Assembly: GCA_910584905.1 (NCBI GenBank) | Contig: CAJUCQ010000030.1 | Span: 1 to 41,824, forward strand | DNA length: 41,824 nt | Direction of reading: 5' to 3' | Source of the DNA: an uncultured Muribaculaceae bacterium | Lineage (GTDB): Bacteria; Bacteroidota; Bacteroidia; Bacteroidales; Muribaculaceae | In this document: positions 1 to 7,215 of the stretch, in pieces | How the letters are laid out: each line of letters starts with the position of its first letter | How positions within the stretch are numbered: the stretch's first letter is position 1 | Program-made: the position numbers and the translations under genes | The notes under the pieces: generated by a model | Seen by the model: the letters and a program-made list of their open reading frames with translations, nothing else | The model's database searches: none | What the model was told of the DNA's origin: nothing

Positions 1-306
1 AATACGTTCATAGTCTAATGTTTTTATAATGAACGCTTTGGCGATTCATTTGTATCTGAAATATTAATATATTAACTTAATTTTCAATCACTTCGGTAGT
101 TTTTACCGAACCATTGTAAGGTAGGGGCTGTTCATAAAGGCAAGAAAGTGATGGGGGTTTGAACTTTGGAAGTTGAAAATTTGGTTTTTACGATTGGTTA
201 TCTCTGGAATAGCCTTTTTGGGGGTCGGCAAATCTAGATTTTTACAAAATTACTACATTTTTTTCAAACAAAAACAAAAAGCGTACTCTTTTTTGCAAAA
301 AATACG
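1..306. other. AT-rich non-coding stretch left of yicC
   Basis: No convincing reading frame is present on either strand and base composition is much more AT-rich than the genes. The only structure seen is a perfect 7-bp inverted repeat, TTCGGTA at 92-98 and TACCGAA at 104-110, with a 5-nt loop. No T-run follows it, so a terminator role for a gene outside the window is only possible, not shown. Confidence 0.5.
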
Positions 307-314
307 TACCTTTG
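307..314 (+). promoter_or_regulatory. Promoter -7 element of yicC
   Basis: TACCTTTG fits the Bacteroidetes TAnnTTTG consensus and lies 48 nt before the chosen yicC start codon. No good TTTG is seen at the usual upstream distance. Its position argues against any yicC start at or before about 318, because such codons would fall in the promoter itself. Confidence 0.6.
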
Positions 315-362
315 TGCGCTGACTTCCCGTCAGCCTCTAATTTAAATCTCGTTTCGCCTTAT

Positions 363-1244
363 ATGTTAATGTCTATGACGGGCTTCGGGCGCGCTGTCGC
401 CGAGGTCGCAGGTAAAAAAATCACCGTTGAAATAAAGTCTTTGAACTCAAAGCAGATGGACCTCAATGCCCGCGTGGCGCAGGCGTTCAGGGCCCGTGAG
501 ATTGACCTCCGCGCTTACGTCGCGTCGGTCCTCCAGCGCGGAAAAGCCGACATGACTGTCGTCGTCGAATCAGTTGCCGCCGCCGACCTTGCCGTAAGCC
601 TCAACGTAACGGCGCTCGCCGCTTATAAAAAGCAGATTGAGGACGCCGCCGCGGTGCTCGGCATCGCAGTCCCCGACGACTGGTATCCCGTGCTGATGCG
701 CTTCCCGGACACAATCCACAGCGAAGCTCCCGAAGAAGCGTCGTCTCTCGAAATCGAAGCCCTCGACAAAGCCGTCCGCGAAGCCGTCGACGCCCTCATG
801 GCCCACCGGCGAGCCGAAGGCGAGCGCCTTGAATCATTCTTCGCCGCAAGAATCGACGCTATTGCCGCGCTCCTCGACCAAGTGGCTCCCTTCGAATCCG
901 AGCGAATCGAGAAAATCCACGCCCGTCTCAGCGAAAACCTCGCAAAAATACCCGTCGCCGAATTCGATAAAGGCCGCCTCGAACAAGAAATGATTTTCTA
1001 TATCGAGAAACTCGACGTCAACGAAGAAAAACAGCGCCTCGCCCAGCACCTCCGCTACTTCGTCGAGACAATGAATGCCCCCGAACCCGGTCAAGGGAAA
1101 AAACTCGGCTTCATAGCTCAGGAAATGGGGCGCGAAATCAACACCCTCGGCTCCAAAAGCAATCATGCCGAAATGCAGAAAATCGTTGTCAGGATGAAAG
1201 ACAATCTCGAACAAATCAAAGAGCAGGTCCTCAACGTCATGTGA
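363..1244 (+). CDS. yicC: YicC family endoribonuclease-like protein
   Basis: This 293-residue protein belongs to the YicC/YloC family, about 290 residues long in most bacteria. The family begins with a conserved MTGFGRA block, here directly after the start (MLMSMTGFGRA), and ends with the DUF1732 region, seen here as the EMGREINTLGSKSNHAEMQ block near the C-terminus. E. coli YicC has been linked to RNA turnover as an endoribonuclease; the role here is by homology. The start at 363 is preferred because it gives the family N-terminus and because the promoter -7 box at 307-314 overlaps any earlier alternative start. It appears to be a single-gene unit with a hairpin behind it. The product is predicted to be cytoplasmic. 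Confidence 0.93.
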   Translation: MLMSMTGFGRAVAEVAGKKITVEIKSLNSKQMDLNARVAQAFRAREIDLRAYVASVLQRGKADMTVVVESVAAADLAVSLNVTALAAYKKQIEDAAAVLGIAVPDDWYPVLMRFPDTIHSEAPEEASSLEIEALDKAVREAVDALMAHRRAEGERLESFFAARIDAIAALLDQVAPFESERIEKIHARLSENLAKIPVAEFDKGRLEQEMIFYIEKLDVNEEKQRLAQHLRYFVETMNAPEPGQGKKLGFIAQEMGREINTLGSKSNHAEMQKIVVRMKDNLEQIKEQVLNVM

Positions 1245-1275
1245 TGAACTGTTAAACTTTCTTGCTTTTAAGCCG

Positions 1276-1310
1276 ATTTCCGGGGACAGGCTATGCTTTT
1301 CTCCGGAAAT
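1276..1310 (+). terminator. Hairpin after yicC, likely terminator
   Basis: ATTTCCGGGGA at 1276-1286 pairs with TCTCCGGAAAT at 1300-1310, an 11-bp stem with one G-T pair, followed by a short T-rich stretch. It lies 32 nt behind the yicC stop and occupies the upstream half of the bamD promoter region, so termination and bamD initiation are physically adjacent. Confidence 0.5.
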
Positions 1311-1314
1311 TTCT

Positions 1315-1322
1315 TACCTTTG
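1315..1322 (+). promoter_or_regulatory. Promoter -7 element of bamD-rpoZ
   Basis: TACCTTTG matches the Bacteroidetes -7 consensus, 54 nt upstream of the bamD start. It makes the upstream in-frame start at 1293 untenable, since that codon would precede the transcript start. Confidence 0.6.
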
Positions 1323-1376
1323 CATCTTGAAATCGACGGAAACAACTCCCCGAACTCTATTATTTTGAAAGCGACA

Positions 1377-2177
1377 ATGCAAAAATTCTTCCTTTCGGCG
1401 CTTTTGGCCCTTATGCTCTCCTCGTGCGGCGAATACCAGCGCGTGCAGAAGAGCGACGACTACGCTTACAAGTTCGACTTCGCCAAGCGTGCATACGAAG
1501 AAAAAAGATACGTTCAGGCCGCGACAATCCTGAAAGACTGCATCACCGTATTCAAAGGCTCCGACAAAGCCGAAGAAAGCCTCTTCCTACTCGGCATGAG
1601 CCACTATGAAAACAAAGACTATCTGACAGCAGGCTCATACCTCAAGGCCTACTACCAGCGCTATCCCAAAGGCAAATACACCGAAGACGCCCGCTTCTAT
1701 ACCGGCTACGGCTACTACCTCGACTCTCCCGAGCCTCAGCTCGACCAAAGCGGCACCATCAAAGCCATCGAAGAGCTTCAGGGATTCCTCGACTTTTTCC
1801 CGCGCAGCGACAGGGTCAGCATTGCCCAGAACGCCATATTCGAGCTTCAGGACAAACTCACCCTCAAGCAGCTTCAGAACGCCCAGCTATACTACAACCT
1901 CGGGAACTATATGGGCAACAACTTCGAAAGCTGTGTCATTGTGGCCCGAAACGCCATCAAGGACTATCCTTACTCGAAATACAAAGAAGACCTCGAACTC
2001 CTCATCCTCAAGGCCCGCTATCAGGAAGCCAACATGAGCATCGACGAGCGAAAGGCCGACCGCTTCCGCGAAGTTGTCGACGAATACTACTCCTTCACAA
2101 ACAACTACCCCGACAGCCCTCACCGTCAGGAAGCCGAAAACATCTACAAAATCGCCCGCAAATACGTAAACGAGTGA
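1377..2177 (+). CDS. bamD: Outer membrane protein assembly factor BamD
   Basis: A 266-residue lipoprotein of the BamD/YfiO family, the essential tetratricopeptide-repeat lipoprotein of the BAM complex that inserts beta-barrel proteins into the outer membrane from the periplasmic side. The N-terminus is a signal peptide with lipobox LSSC (lipidated Cys17), followed by repeated helical pairs with TPR character such as AEESLFLLGMSHYENKDYL and a YPKGKYTEDARFYTGYGYY repeat. The start at 1377 gives a clean signal peptide and lies behind the promoter at 1315-1322. rpoZ follows after 49 nt and is probably co-transcribed. Length and architecture are normal for the family. Confidence 0.93.
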   Translation: MQKFFLSALLALMLSSCGEYQRVQKSDDYAYKFDFAKRAYEEKRYVQAATILKDCITVFKGSDKAEESLFLLGMSHYENKDYLTAGSYLKAYYQRYPKGKYTEDARFYTGYGYYLDSPEPQLDQSGTIKAIEELQGFLDFFPRSDRVSIAQNAIFELQDKLTLKQLQNAQLYYNLGNYMGNNFESCVIVARNAIKDYPYSKYKEDLELLILKARYQEANMSIDERKADRFREVVDEYYSFTNNYPDSPHRQEAENIYKIARKYVNE

Positions 2178-2226
2178 TTTCCACGAATCGAAAACAACAA
2201 ACACACAATAATCAACTCCTGAAAAG

Positions 2227-2559
2227 ATGATTGACTACAAGAAAACCAATGCTCCGCTCAACACCGTCACCCGCGACATGATTGAGCTCTCGAAAGACAC
2301 CGGCAACGTCTACGAAACCGTATGCATCATCGCAAAGCGTGCAAACGAAATCGCCGCCGAGATGAAAGACGAACTCGACAAGAAGCTGCAGGAATTCTCT
2401 TCCCTCAACGACAACCTCGAGGAAGTGAACGAGAACCGCGAGCAAATCGAAATCTCGCGCTACTACGAGCGCCTTCCCAAACCCACTCTTATCGCCACGC
2501 AGGAGTATCTTGACCACAAGCTCTACTTCCGCAAAAGCAAAAAACACGGCGTAATCTGA
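2227..2559 (+). CDS. rpoZ: DNA-directed RNA polymerase omega subunit
   Basis: This 110-residue protein is the Bacteroidetes form of RNA polymerase omega (Rpb6 superfamily), which helps the large beta-prime subunit fold and assemble. The first part (NAPLNTVTRDMIELSKDTGN) and the helix around IIAKRANEIAAEMKDEL are characteristic of the Bacteroidetes version, which is longer and more charged than E. coli omega. The C-terminal part keeps a KPTLIATQEYLDHKLYF block. It follows bamD by 49 nt with no promoter between, consistent with a bamD-rpoZ operon, an order common in Bacteroidales. A strong terminator follows. Confidence 0.92.
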   Translation: MIDYKKTNAPLNTVTRDMIELSKDTGNVYETVCIIAKRANEIAAEMKDELDKKLQEFSSLNDNLEEVNENREQIEISRYYERLPKPTLIATQEYLDHKLYFRKSKKHGVI

Positions 2560-2593
2560 TTCGCGTCTCCGCAACGCGGCAGACAACCTGATT

Positions 2594-2640
2594 GGCGCGG
2601 CCCTTTGCAAGCAACTGCAAAAAGGCCGCGCCCTTTATTT
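2594..2640 (+). terminator. Intrinsic terminator after rpoZ
   Basis: GGCGCGGCC at 2594-2602 pairs with GGCCGCGCC at 2624-2632. The inner TTTGCA/TGCAAA segments extend the stem, and CTTTATTTT follows. It ends the bamD-rpoZ unit 34 nt behind the rpoZ stop. Confidence 0.85.
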
Positions 2641-2745
2641 TGCAAGGCGCGGCCGCGGTGTTAGACATAGTATTGATTGTACTCACGGCATCCTTGTCCG
2701 CGGATGCCGGATTCCTTGGAGCGGAGATGCTCAGCCCGGGCGCCC

Positions 2746-3219
2746 TTACGCCTCGTAGACACAGTTGTGGCGCGAAGGCTTTTCAATCTCCTTGCGCACG
2801 CGCTTGGCATAAGGCCCTACGTTCGACACAAACAGCCAGTCGATGTCGTCAAGCCGACGCAAATCAGTGACAAAGAAAGCTTCCGAATTTTCCGAGCCGA
2901 CAACAATCACGCGCTTCACACCGGCCTCACGCGCCGCATGAACAGTGCGCGTGAACGTCTTGAGCGTAAGCTCATTCGTTCGGGCATCCCGTAAATCGTC
3001 GTTATACACAAGCACAGCCGTGTCGTAGCCGGCAAACGCCTCGCGGCTCTTGGTCTCGTCCGTCACATCAAGGTGCGACACGGTGAGACGGCTGTCGTCA
3101 AGCATAATCTTCTCGGGTTCGTCAACAAAAGCGTTGACGCTAAGTCCGTGTTTGAGCAGTTGGCCGAGCACATCGCCGAAAATGCGGCTCGCGGTGCCTG
3201 TAAGTGCTATTTCTTTCAT
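2746..3219 (-). CDS. Short NAD(P)-binding (NmrA-like) protein
   Basis: A 157-residue protein with a Rossmann-fold start: beta strand EIALTG, then TASRIFGDVLGQLLKHG, an atypical glycine region in place of the usual GxxGxxG. It then shows the order seen in NmrA/NAD(P)H-binding atypical short-chain dehydrogenases: HLDVTD, AVLVYND, and GVKRVIVVGS. It is only about half to two thirds the usual length and has no obvious catalytic Tyr-x-x-x-Lys, so it may be a regulator or a minimal redox-sensing domain rather than an enzyme. Substrate and role cannot be told from sequence. It stands alone on the minus strand between two terminators, with a palindrome in its upstream region. Confidence 0.75.
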   Translation of the reverse strand: MKEIALTGTASRIFGDVLGQLLKHGLSVNAFVDEPEKIMLDDSRLTVSHLDVTDETKSREAFAGYDTAVLVYNDDLRDARTNELTLKTFTRTVHAAREAGVKRVIVVGSENSEAFFVTDLRRLDDIDWLFVSNVGPYAKRVRKEIEKPSRHNCVYEA

Positions 3220-3246
3220 TTTGGTGAATGGTTATATAGAGGTTAG

Positions 3247-3267
3247 TGGATAATTTTCATTTATCCA
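3247..3267. repeat. Operator-like inverted repeat upstream of NmrA-like gene
   Basis: TGGATAA (3247-3253) and TTATCCA (3261-3267) form a perfect 7-bp inverted repeat around a 7-nt centre, 28 nt upstream of the minus-strand start codon at 3219. There is no T-run and the stem is AT-rich, so a protein-binding site is more likely than a terminator. No clear Bacteroidetes -7 box was found near it. Confidence 0.4.
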
Positions 3268-3338
3268 TATAACACTCCACCCCCGCCGAACGTTTACCGT
3301 CCCGAGCGATTTTTCTCCCGGCGGCCCCGAAATTAATT

Positions 3339-3372
3339 CACCCCGCATGCCGTTTTTCGGGCATGCGGGGTG
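3339..3372 (-). terminator. Intrinsic terminator of the etfBA-acd operon
   Basis: CACCCCGCATGCCG (3339-3352) pairs with CGGGCATGCGGGGTG (3358-3372) with a single bulged G and a 5-nt T loop. In minus-strand reading it lies 30 nt behind the acyl-CoA dehydrogenase stop codon and is followed by an AT-rich stretch. Confidence 0.75.
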
Positions 3373-3402
3373 AAACGTGTGCTTTGTATATTTTCAGCGG
3401 GC

Positions 3403-5118
3403 TTAAGCCTCGGCTGCGCCTACTCCGTAGAAAGCAAGCTGCTCGGGACGGAAGTTCTTGATGAACTCGTGGTGCTTGCACACCTCGGCCTCGGCAATCT
3501 TGTTGTAAACGTTGGCGCTGGCCGTGAAGCTCTCGTTGCGGTTGGCATCGAGAAGGAGCAGATAGCCCATCACGATATTGCCGGCCATCTCGACGAGGCG
3601 ACGGGCCATGAAATCAGTGTATTCGGCCTTGCCTTCGGCGCTTACGGCTGCGATTGCCTCCTCGTAGAGAGCGGTGAGGCGTTTCAGGTTCTCGGCCATA
3701 GGCTGAAGTTCGGCCTTGAACTCGGTAGCCGCATAGCCGTCGATAAGGGCCTTGTAAGTGCCGGTGGTGACGTGGCGGATAGCCGCTACGACCTGAAGCT
3801 GCGTCGTGCCCTCGTAAATCGACGTGATGCGTGCGTCGCGGTACACGCGCTCGCAGGCGTAGTCTTTCATGAAGCCCGAGCCGCCATGCACCTGAATGCA
3901 GTCGTAGGCGTTCTGGTTGCAGTATTCCGAGCTCATGCCCTTGCTCATGGGGGTGAGGGCGTCGGCGAATTTGCGATAGCCCTTCAGCTCGGCCTTCTCC
4001 TCGGGAGTGAGCTTGCGCTCGCGCTCGATATCTTCGATAGCCTTGTAGAGGTCGACGTAGCGGGCCGTCTCATACAGCAGCGAACGGCTTGCGTCGAGTT
4101 TGGCCTTGATTACAGCGAGCATTTCAGCCACAGCCGGGAACTCGATGATGGCCTTGCCGAACTGGCGGCGCTCCTTGGCGTAAGCCACAGCTTCGCGATA
4201 GCAGATTTCGCTGACGCCAACGCTCTGGGCGGCGATGCCGAGGCGGGCGCCGTTCATGAGAGCCATCACATACTTGATAAGACCCATGCGCGTCGAGCCG
4301 CAAAGCTCGGCGGGGGCGTTCTTGTACGTAAGCTCGCAAGTGGGCGAACCCTTGATGCCCATCTTGTTCTCGATGCGGCGCACGTCTACGCCGCCGTTGC
4401 GCTTGTCGTAGATAAACATCGACAGGCCGCGGCCGTCCTTGGTGCCTTCTTCCGAGCGGGCGAGCACGAGGTGGATGTCCGAGTCGCCGTTGGTGATGAA
4501 GCGCTTCACGCCGTTAAGCACCCACGTGCCGTCTTCCTTCTGAGTGGCCTTGAGCATCACGCTCTGGAGGTCGGAGCCGGCGTCCGGCTCGGTGAGGTCC
4601 ATCGACATGGTTTCGCCGGCGCAAACGCGCGGGATGAAGCGCGAGCGCTGGTCGTCGTTGCCGAACTCATAGAGCGTCTCGGCGCAGTCCTGAAGGCCCC
4701 AGAGGTTCTCAAAACCCGTATCCGCGCGGCTCACGATGTCGGCCGCCATGATATAGGGGGTGATGGGGAAGTTGAGACCCCCGAAACGGCGCGGCATGGC
4801 CATGCCCATAAGGCCGGCCTTGCGGCACACGTCGAGGTTTTCCTGAGTGCCGTCGGCGTAGATTACGCGGTTGTTTTCCACGCGCGGTCCCTGATGGTCG
4901 ACGCTTTCGGCGTTGGCGGCGATGACTTCGCCGCAGATTTCGCCTACGATTTCGAGCGTGCGCTCATAGTTGTCGATGGCGTCATCATAGTTGATGGGAG
5001 CGAAATCGTATTTTTCGGCTTCTGTATAGTTGCGTTCCTTGAGCTCGACAATCTTGCGCATCATCGGATGCGTCAGATGGTGCTTCAGGTCGGGATTGTC
5101 TGTATAAAAGTTTGCCAT
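3403..5118 (-). CDS. Acyl-CoA dehydrogenase family protein
   Basis: A 571-residue FAD-dependent acyl-CoA dehydrogenase, which would oxidise an acyl-CoA at the alpha-beta position and pass electrons to ETF. Visible family signatures are DLTEPDAGSDLQS (middle domain), QVHGGSGFMKDYACERVYRD and SIYEGTTQLQ, whose Glu near residue 436 is at the usual catalytic-base position. It is about 190 residues longer than classical short-chain enzymes; the extra C-terminal helical region fits the acyl-CoA dehydrogenase C-terminal extension seen in many Bacteroidetes homologues. It follows etfA by 3 nt, so ETF is almost certainly its electron partner. Substrate chain length cannot be read from the sequence. 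The product is predicted to be cytoplasmic. Confidence 0.92.
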   Translation of the reverse strand: MANFYTDNPDLKHHLTHPMMRKIVELKERNYTEAEKYDFAPINYDDAIDNYERTLEIVGEICGEVIAANAESVDHQGPRVENNRVIYADGTQENLDVCRKAGLMGMAMPRRFGGLNFPITPYIMAADIVSRADTGFENLWGLQDCAETLYEFGNDDQRSRFIPRVCAGETMSMDLTEPDAGSDLQSVMLKATQKEDGTWVLNGVKRFITNGDSDIHLVLARSEEGTKDGRGLSMFIYDKRNGGVDVRRIENKMGIKGSPTCELTYKNAPAELCGSTRMGLIKYVMALMNGARLGIAAQSVGVSEICYREAVAYAKERRQFGKAIIEFPAVAEMLAVIKAKLDASRSLLYETARYVDLYKAIEDIERERKLTPEEKAELKGYRKFADALTPMSKGMSSEYCNQNAYDCIQVHGGSGFMKDYACERVYRDARITSIYEGTTQLQVVAAIRHVTTGTYKALIDGYAATEFKAELQPMAENLKRLTALYEEAIAAVSAEGKAEYTDFMARRLVEMAGNIVMGYLLLLDANRNESFTASANVYNKIAEAEVCKHHEFIKNFRPEQLAFYGVGAAEA

Positions 5119-5121
5119 TGC

Positions 5122-6150
5122 TTACTTGGAGTTTTTCTTATAGTACTTAATCAGCTTGGGCACGACTTCCGTCATGTCGCCCGTGATTACGAAGTCGGCG
5201 ATTTTGTTGATGGGAGCGTTCGGGTCGTTGTTGATGGAGATGATGATTGCGCTCTCCTGCATGCCGGCGATGTGCTGGATTTGACCCGAGATGCCGCAGG
5301 CGATATAGAGCTTCGGGCGCACCGTCACACCCGTCTGGCCAATCTGACGCTCGTGCTCGATATATCCGGCGTCGACAGCCGCGCGCGAGGCGCCTACCTC
5401 AGCGCCGAGGGTGTTTGCCAGATCATAGAGAAGCTGGAAGTTCTCCTTGCTTCCCACGCCGTAGCCGCCGGCAACGATGATAGGGGAGTTCTTGATGTTG
5501 ACCTTCGACTTCTCGATGTGGCGGTCGATGATTTCAACCACATAGTCTGCGTCGGAGACATATTTCTTGGCGTCGAGATTGATTACTTCGCCTTTGTGGT
5601 TGGCGTCGTAAATCTCTTTCTTCATCACGCCTTCGCGCACCGTGGCCATCTGGGGGCGGTGTTCGGGGTTGACGATTGTTGCCACGATGTTGCCGCCGAA
5701 TGCCGGACGGATCTGATAGAGGAGGTCCTTGTATTCTTTGCCGGTCTTAACGTCGGTGTGGTCGCCGATTTCAAGCGAGGTGCAGTCGGCGGTAAGGCCG
5801 CTGTGGAGGCACGAGCTTACGCGGGGGCCGAGGTCGCGGCCGATACAGGTCGCACCCATGAGACACACCTGAGGCTCGATTTCCTTGAAAAGGTTGATGA
5901 GCGCCGATGCGTGGGGATTCGAGGTGTAGGGGTAAAGACGGGCGTCTTCCATCTTGTAGACTACGTCTGCGCCGTAGGGGAAGAGCTGCTCTTCGACGCC
6001 GTCGAGCTTGTCGCCAATCACGATGGCTTCGAGCTTTACGCCCAGACGGTTGGCGAGAACGCGGCCTTTGGTGAGGAGTTCGAGGCTCACGTCAGCGACG
6101 CGGCCGTCGTCGTATTCGCAATATACGATAAGATTGTTTTTGTCTGCCAT
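5122..6150 (-). CDS. etfA: Electron transfer flavoprotein alpha subunit
   Basis: A 342-residue ETF alpha subunit. The C-terminal FAD-binding domain is clear: GASRAAVDAGY, then QIGQTGVTVRPKLYIACGISG, then IQHIAGM and SINNDPNAPI, all hallmark blocks. The N-terminal domain starts NNLIVYCEYDDGRVADVSLE. The start at 6150 is chosen because the family sequence begins there; a longer frame to 6261 would run into etfB and encode low-complexity arginine-rich residues. It lies 35 nt behind etfB and 3 nt before the dehydrogenase, forming one operon. With EtfB it carries electrons from acyl-CoA dehydrogenase to a quinone reductase, or takes part in bifurcation; which of these applies cannot be decided here. 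Confidence 0.95.
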   Translation of the reverse strand: MADKNNLIVYCEYDDGRVADVSLELLTKGRVLANRLGVKLEAIVIGDKLDGVEEQLFPYGADVVYKMEDARLYPYTSNPHASALINLFKEIEPQVCLMGATCIGRDLGPRVSSCLHSGLTADCTSLEIGDHTDVKTGKEYKDLLYQIRPAFGGNIVATIVNPEHRPQMATVREGVMKKEIYDANHKGEVINLDAKKYVSDADYVVEIIDRHIEKSKVNIKNSPIIVAGGYGVGSKENFQLLYDLANTLGAEVGASRAAVDAGYIEHERQIGQTGVTVRPKLYIACGISGQIQHIAGMQESAIIISINNDPNAPINKIADFVITGDMTEVVPKLIKYYKKNSK

Positions 6151-6185
6151 AGCTGTTGTTGTCAGTGTGGGAGGGGGTTCGGCCC

Positions 6186-7061
6186 TTAGCCGATAGTGTG
6201 ATTGGTGATGAGTTCTTGGATGAGGTCTTCGAGCTGGGCATCGTTCGAGCCGTCGATGCAACGGCTCTCTTTAGCCGTGAACACAACGTTTTCGATTGAT
6301 TTTACCTTGGTGGGAGAGCCTGCAAGACCGATTTGCTTGGGGTCGGCTTCCACGTATGCCGCGCCCCATTCCTGAAGTTGGAGGTCCGGGCGCTTTTCGA
6401 CGATGGCCGCGATTTCGGGAGCAAGGCTCTTGGCCTCGGAAGGCGACACGGCGCGCTTGTACTGCATCACGCGCTTGGCGTTGCGCGGGCGGCAGGGGGC
6501 TGCCGAGCCGTTGACCGTCACTACGCAGGGGAGCGGAGCCTTCACGGTCTCGACGCCGTGCTCAAGACGACGCTTTACAACGATATGGCCGTCCTTGACT
6601 TCGAGGATGTCCTCGGCGTAAGTCACCTGAGGAATGCCGAGCTTCTCGGCAATCTGCGGACCCACCTGAGCGGTGTCGCCGTCGATGGCCTGACGACCGC
6701 CGAGGATGATGTCGTAGTTGCCGAACTTTTTGACGGCCTGCGCCAGCGAGTAGCTCGTGGCGAGGGTATCGGCGCCGCCAAGGGCGCGGTCAGTCAGGAC
6801 GATGCCCGTGTCGGCACCGCGGAAGATGGCTTCGCGGATTACTTCGGCCGCGCGAGGCAGGCCCATGGTGAGGATAGTGACTTTCGAGCCGGGATGTGCG
6901 TCTTTCAGACGAAGAGCCTGCTCGAGGGCATTGAGATCTTCAGGGTTAAAGATTGCGGGCAATGCGGCACGGTTGATTGTGCCGTCTTCCTTCATCGCAT
7001 CCTTGCCTACGTTGCGCGTGTCAGGCACCTGTTTGGCAAGTACAATGATGTTTAAGCTCAT
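6186..7061 (-). CDS. etfB: Electron transfer flavoprotein beta subunit
   Basis: A 291-residue ETF beta subunit. Signatures are LAKQVPDT at the N-terminus, NPEDLNALEQALRLKD, LTDRALGGADTLATSYSLA and GRQAIDGDTAQVGPQIAEKLG, the nucleotide-binding and recognition-loop blocks of the family. It is roughly 30-40 residues longer than common EtfB proteins, mostly at the C-terminus. It is first in the etfB-etfA-acyl-CoA dehydrogenase operon, with a near-consensus promoter 53 nt upstream. The heterodimer with EtfA shuttles electrons in the cytoplasm. Confidence 0.95.
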   Translation of the reverse strand: MSLNIIVLAKQVPDTRNVGKDAMKEDGTINRAALPAIFNPEDLNALEQALRLKDAHPGSKVTILTMGLPRAAEVIREAIFRGADTGIVLTDRALGGADTLATSYSLAQAVKKFGNYDIILGGRQAIDGDTAQVGPQIAEKLGIPQVTYAEDILEVKDGHIVVKRRLEHGVETVKAPLPCVVTVNGSAAPCRPRNAKRVMQYKRAVSPSEAKSLAPEIAAIVEKRPDLQLQEWGAAYVEADPKQIGLAGSPTKVKSIENVVFTAKESRCIDGSNDAQLEDLIQELITNHTIG

Positions 7062-7113
7062 AATTACTATGTTAGAGGTTTATTAATTGGCGTAGCTGGT
7101 TTTTAAGTGACTA

Positions 7114-7145
7114 CAAAGGTAACAAATTAAACTTTTTTAGCCAAA
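7114..7145 (-). promoter_or_regulatory. Consensus promoter of etfB operon
   Basis: In minus-strand reading, TTTG (7145-7142), 20 nt, then TACCTTTG (7121-7114). Both elements and the spacing fit the Bacteroidetes housekeeping promoter. It lies in the AT-rich gap between the purF-like gene and etfB. Confidence 0.8.
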
Positions 7146-7215
7146 TTTTAAACTAACTACCTTACAATTTCTATGTTAAACTTTGTCATCGGAGCATCTT
7201 CGGGGCTTCATGGCC

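Noticed and set aside
1..40. GTTCAT/ATGAAC inverted repeat at the window start as an insertion-sequence end
   Set aside because: Only 6 bp in very AT-rich DNA, with no transposase or target duplication visible.
2592..2994. Plus-strand small frames between rpoZ and the NmrA-like gene
   Set aside because: They begin inside the rpoZ terminator and run antisense over the NmrA-like gene; no signal for translation.
3370..6189. A 939-codon open frame antisense to the acyl-CoA dehydrogenase and etfA genes
   Set aside because: It mirrors the real genes; the translation is His/Val/Ala-rich low-complexity sequence with no domain, a common by-product of GC-rich codon use.
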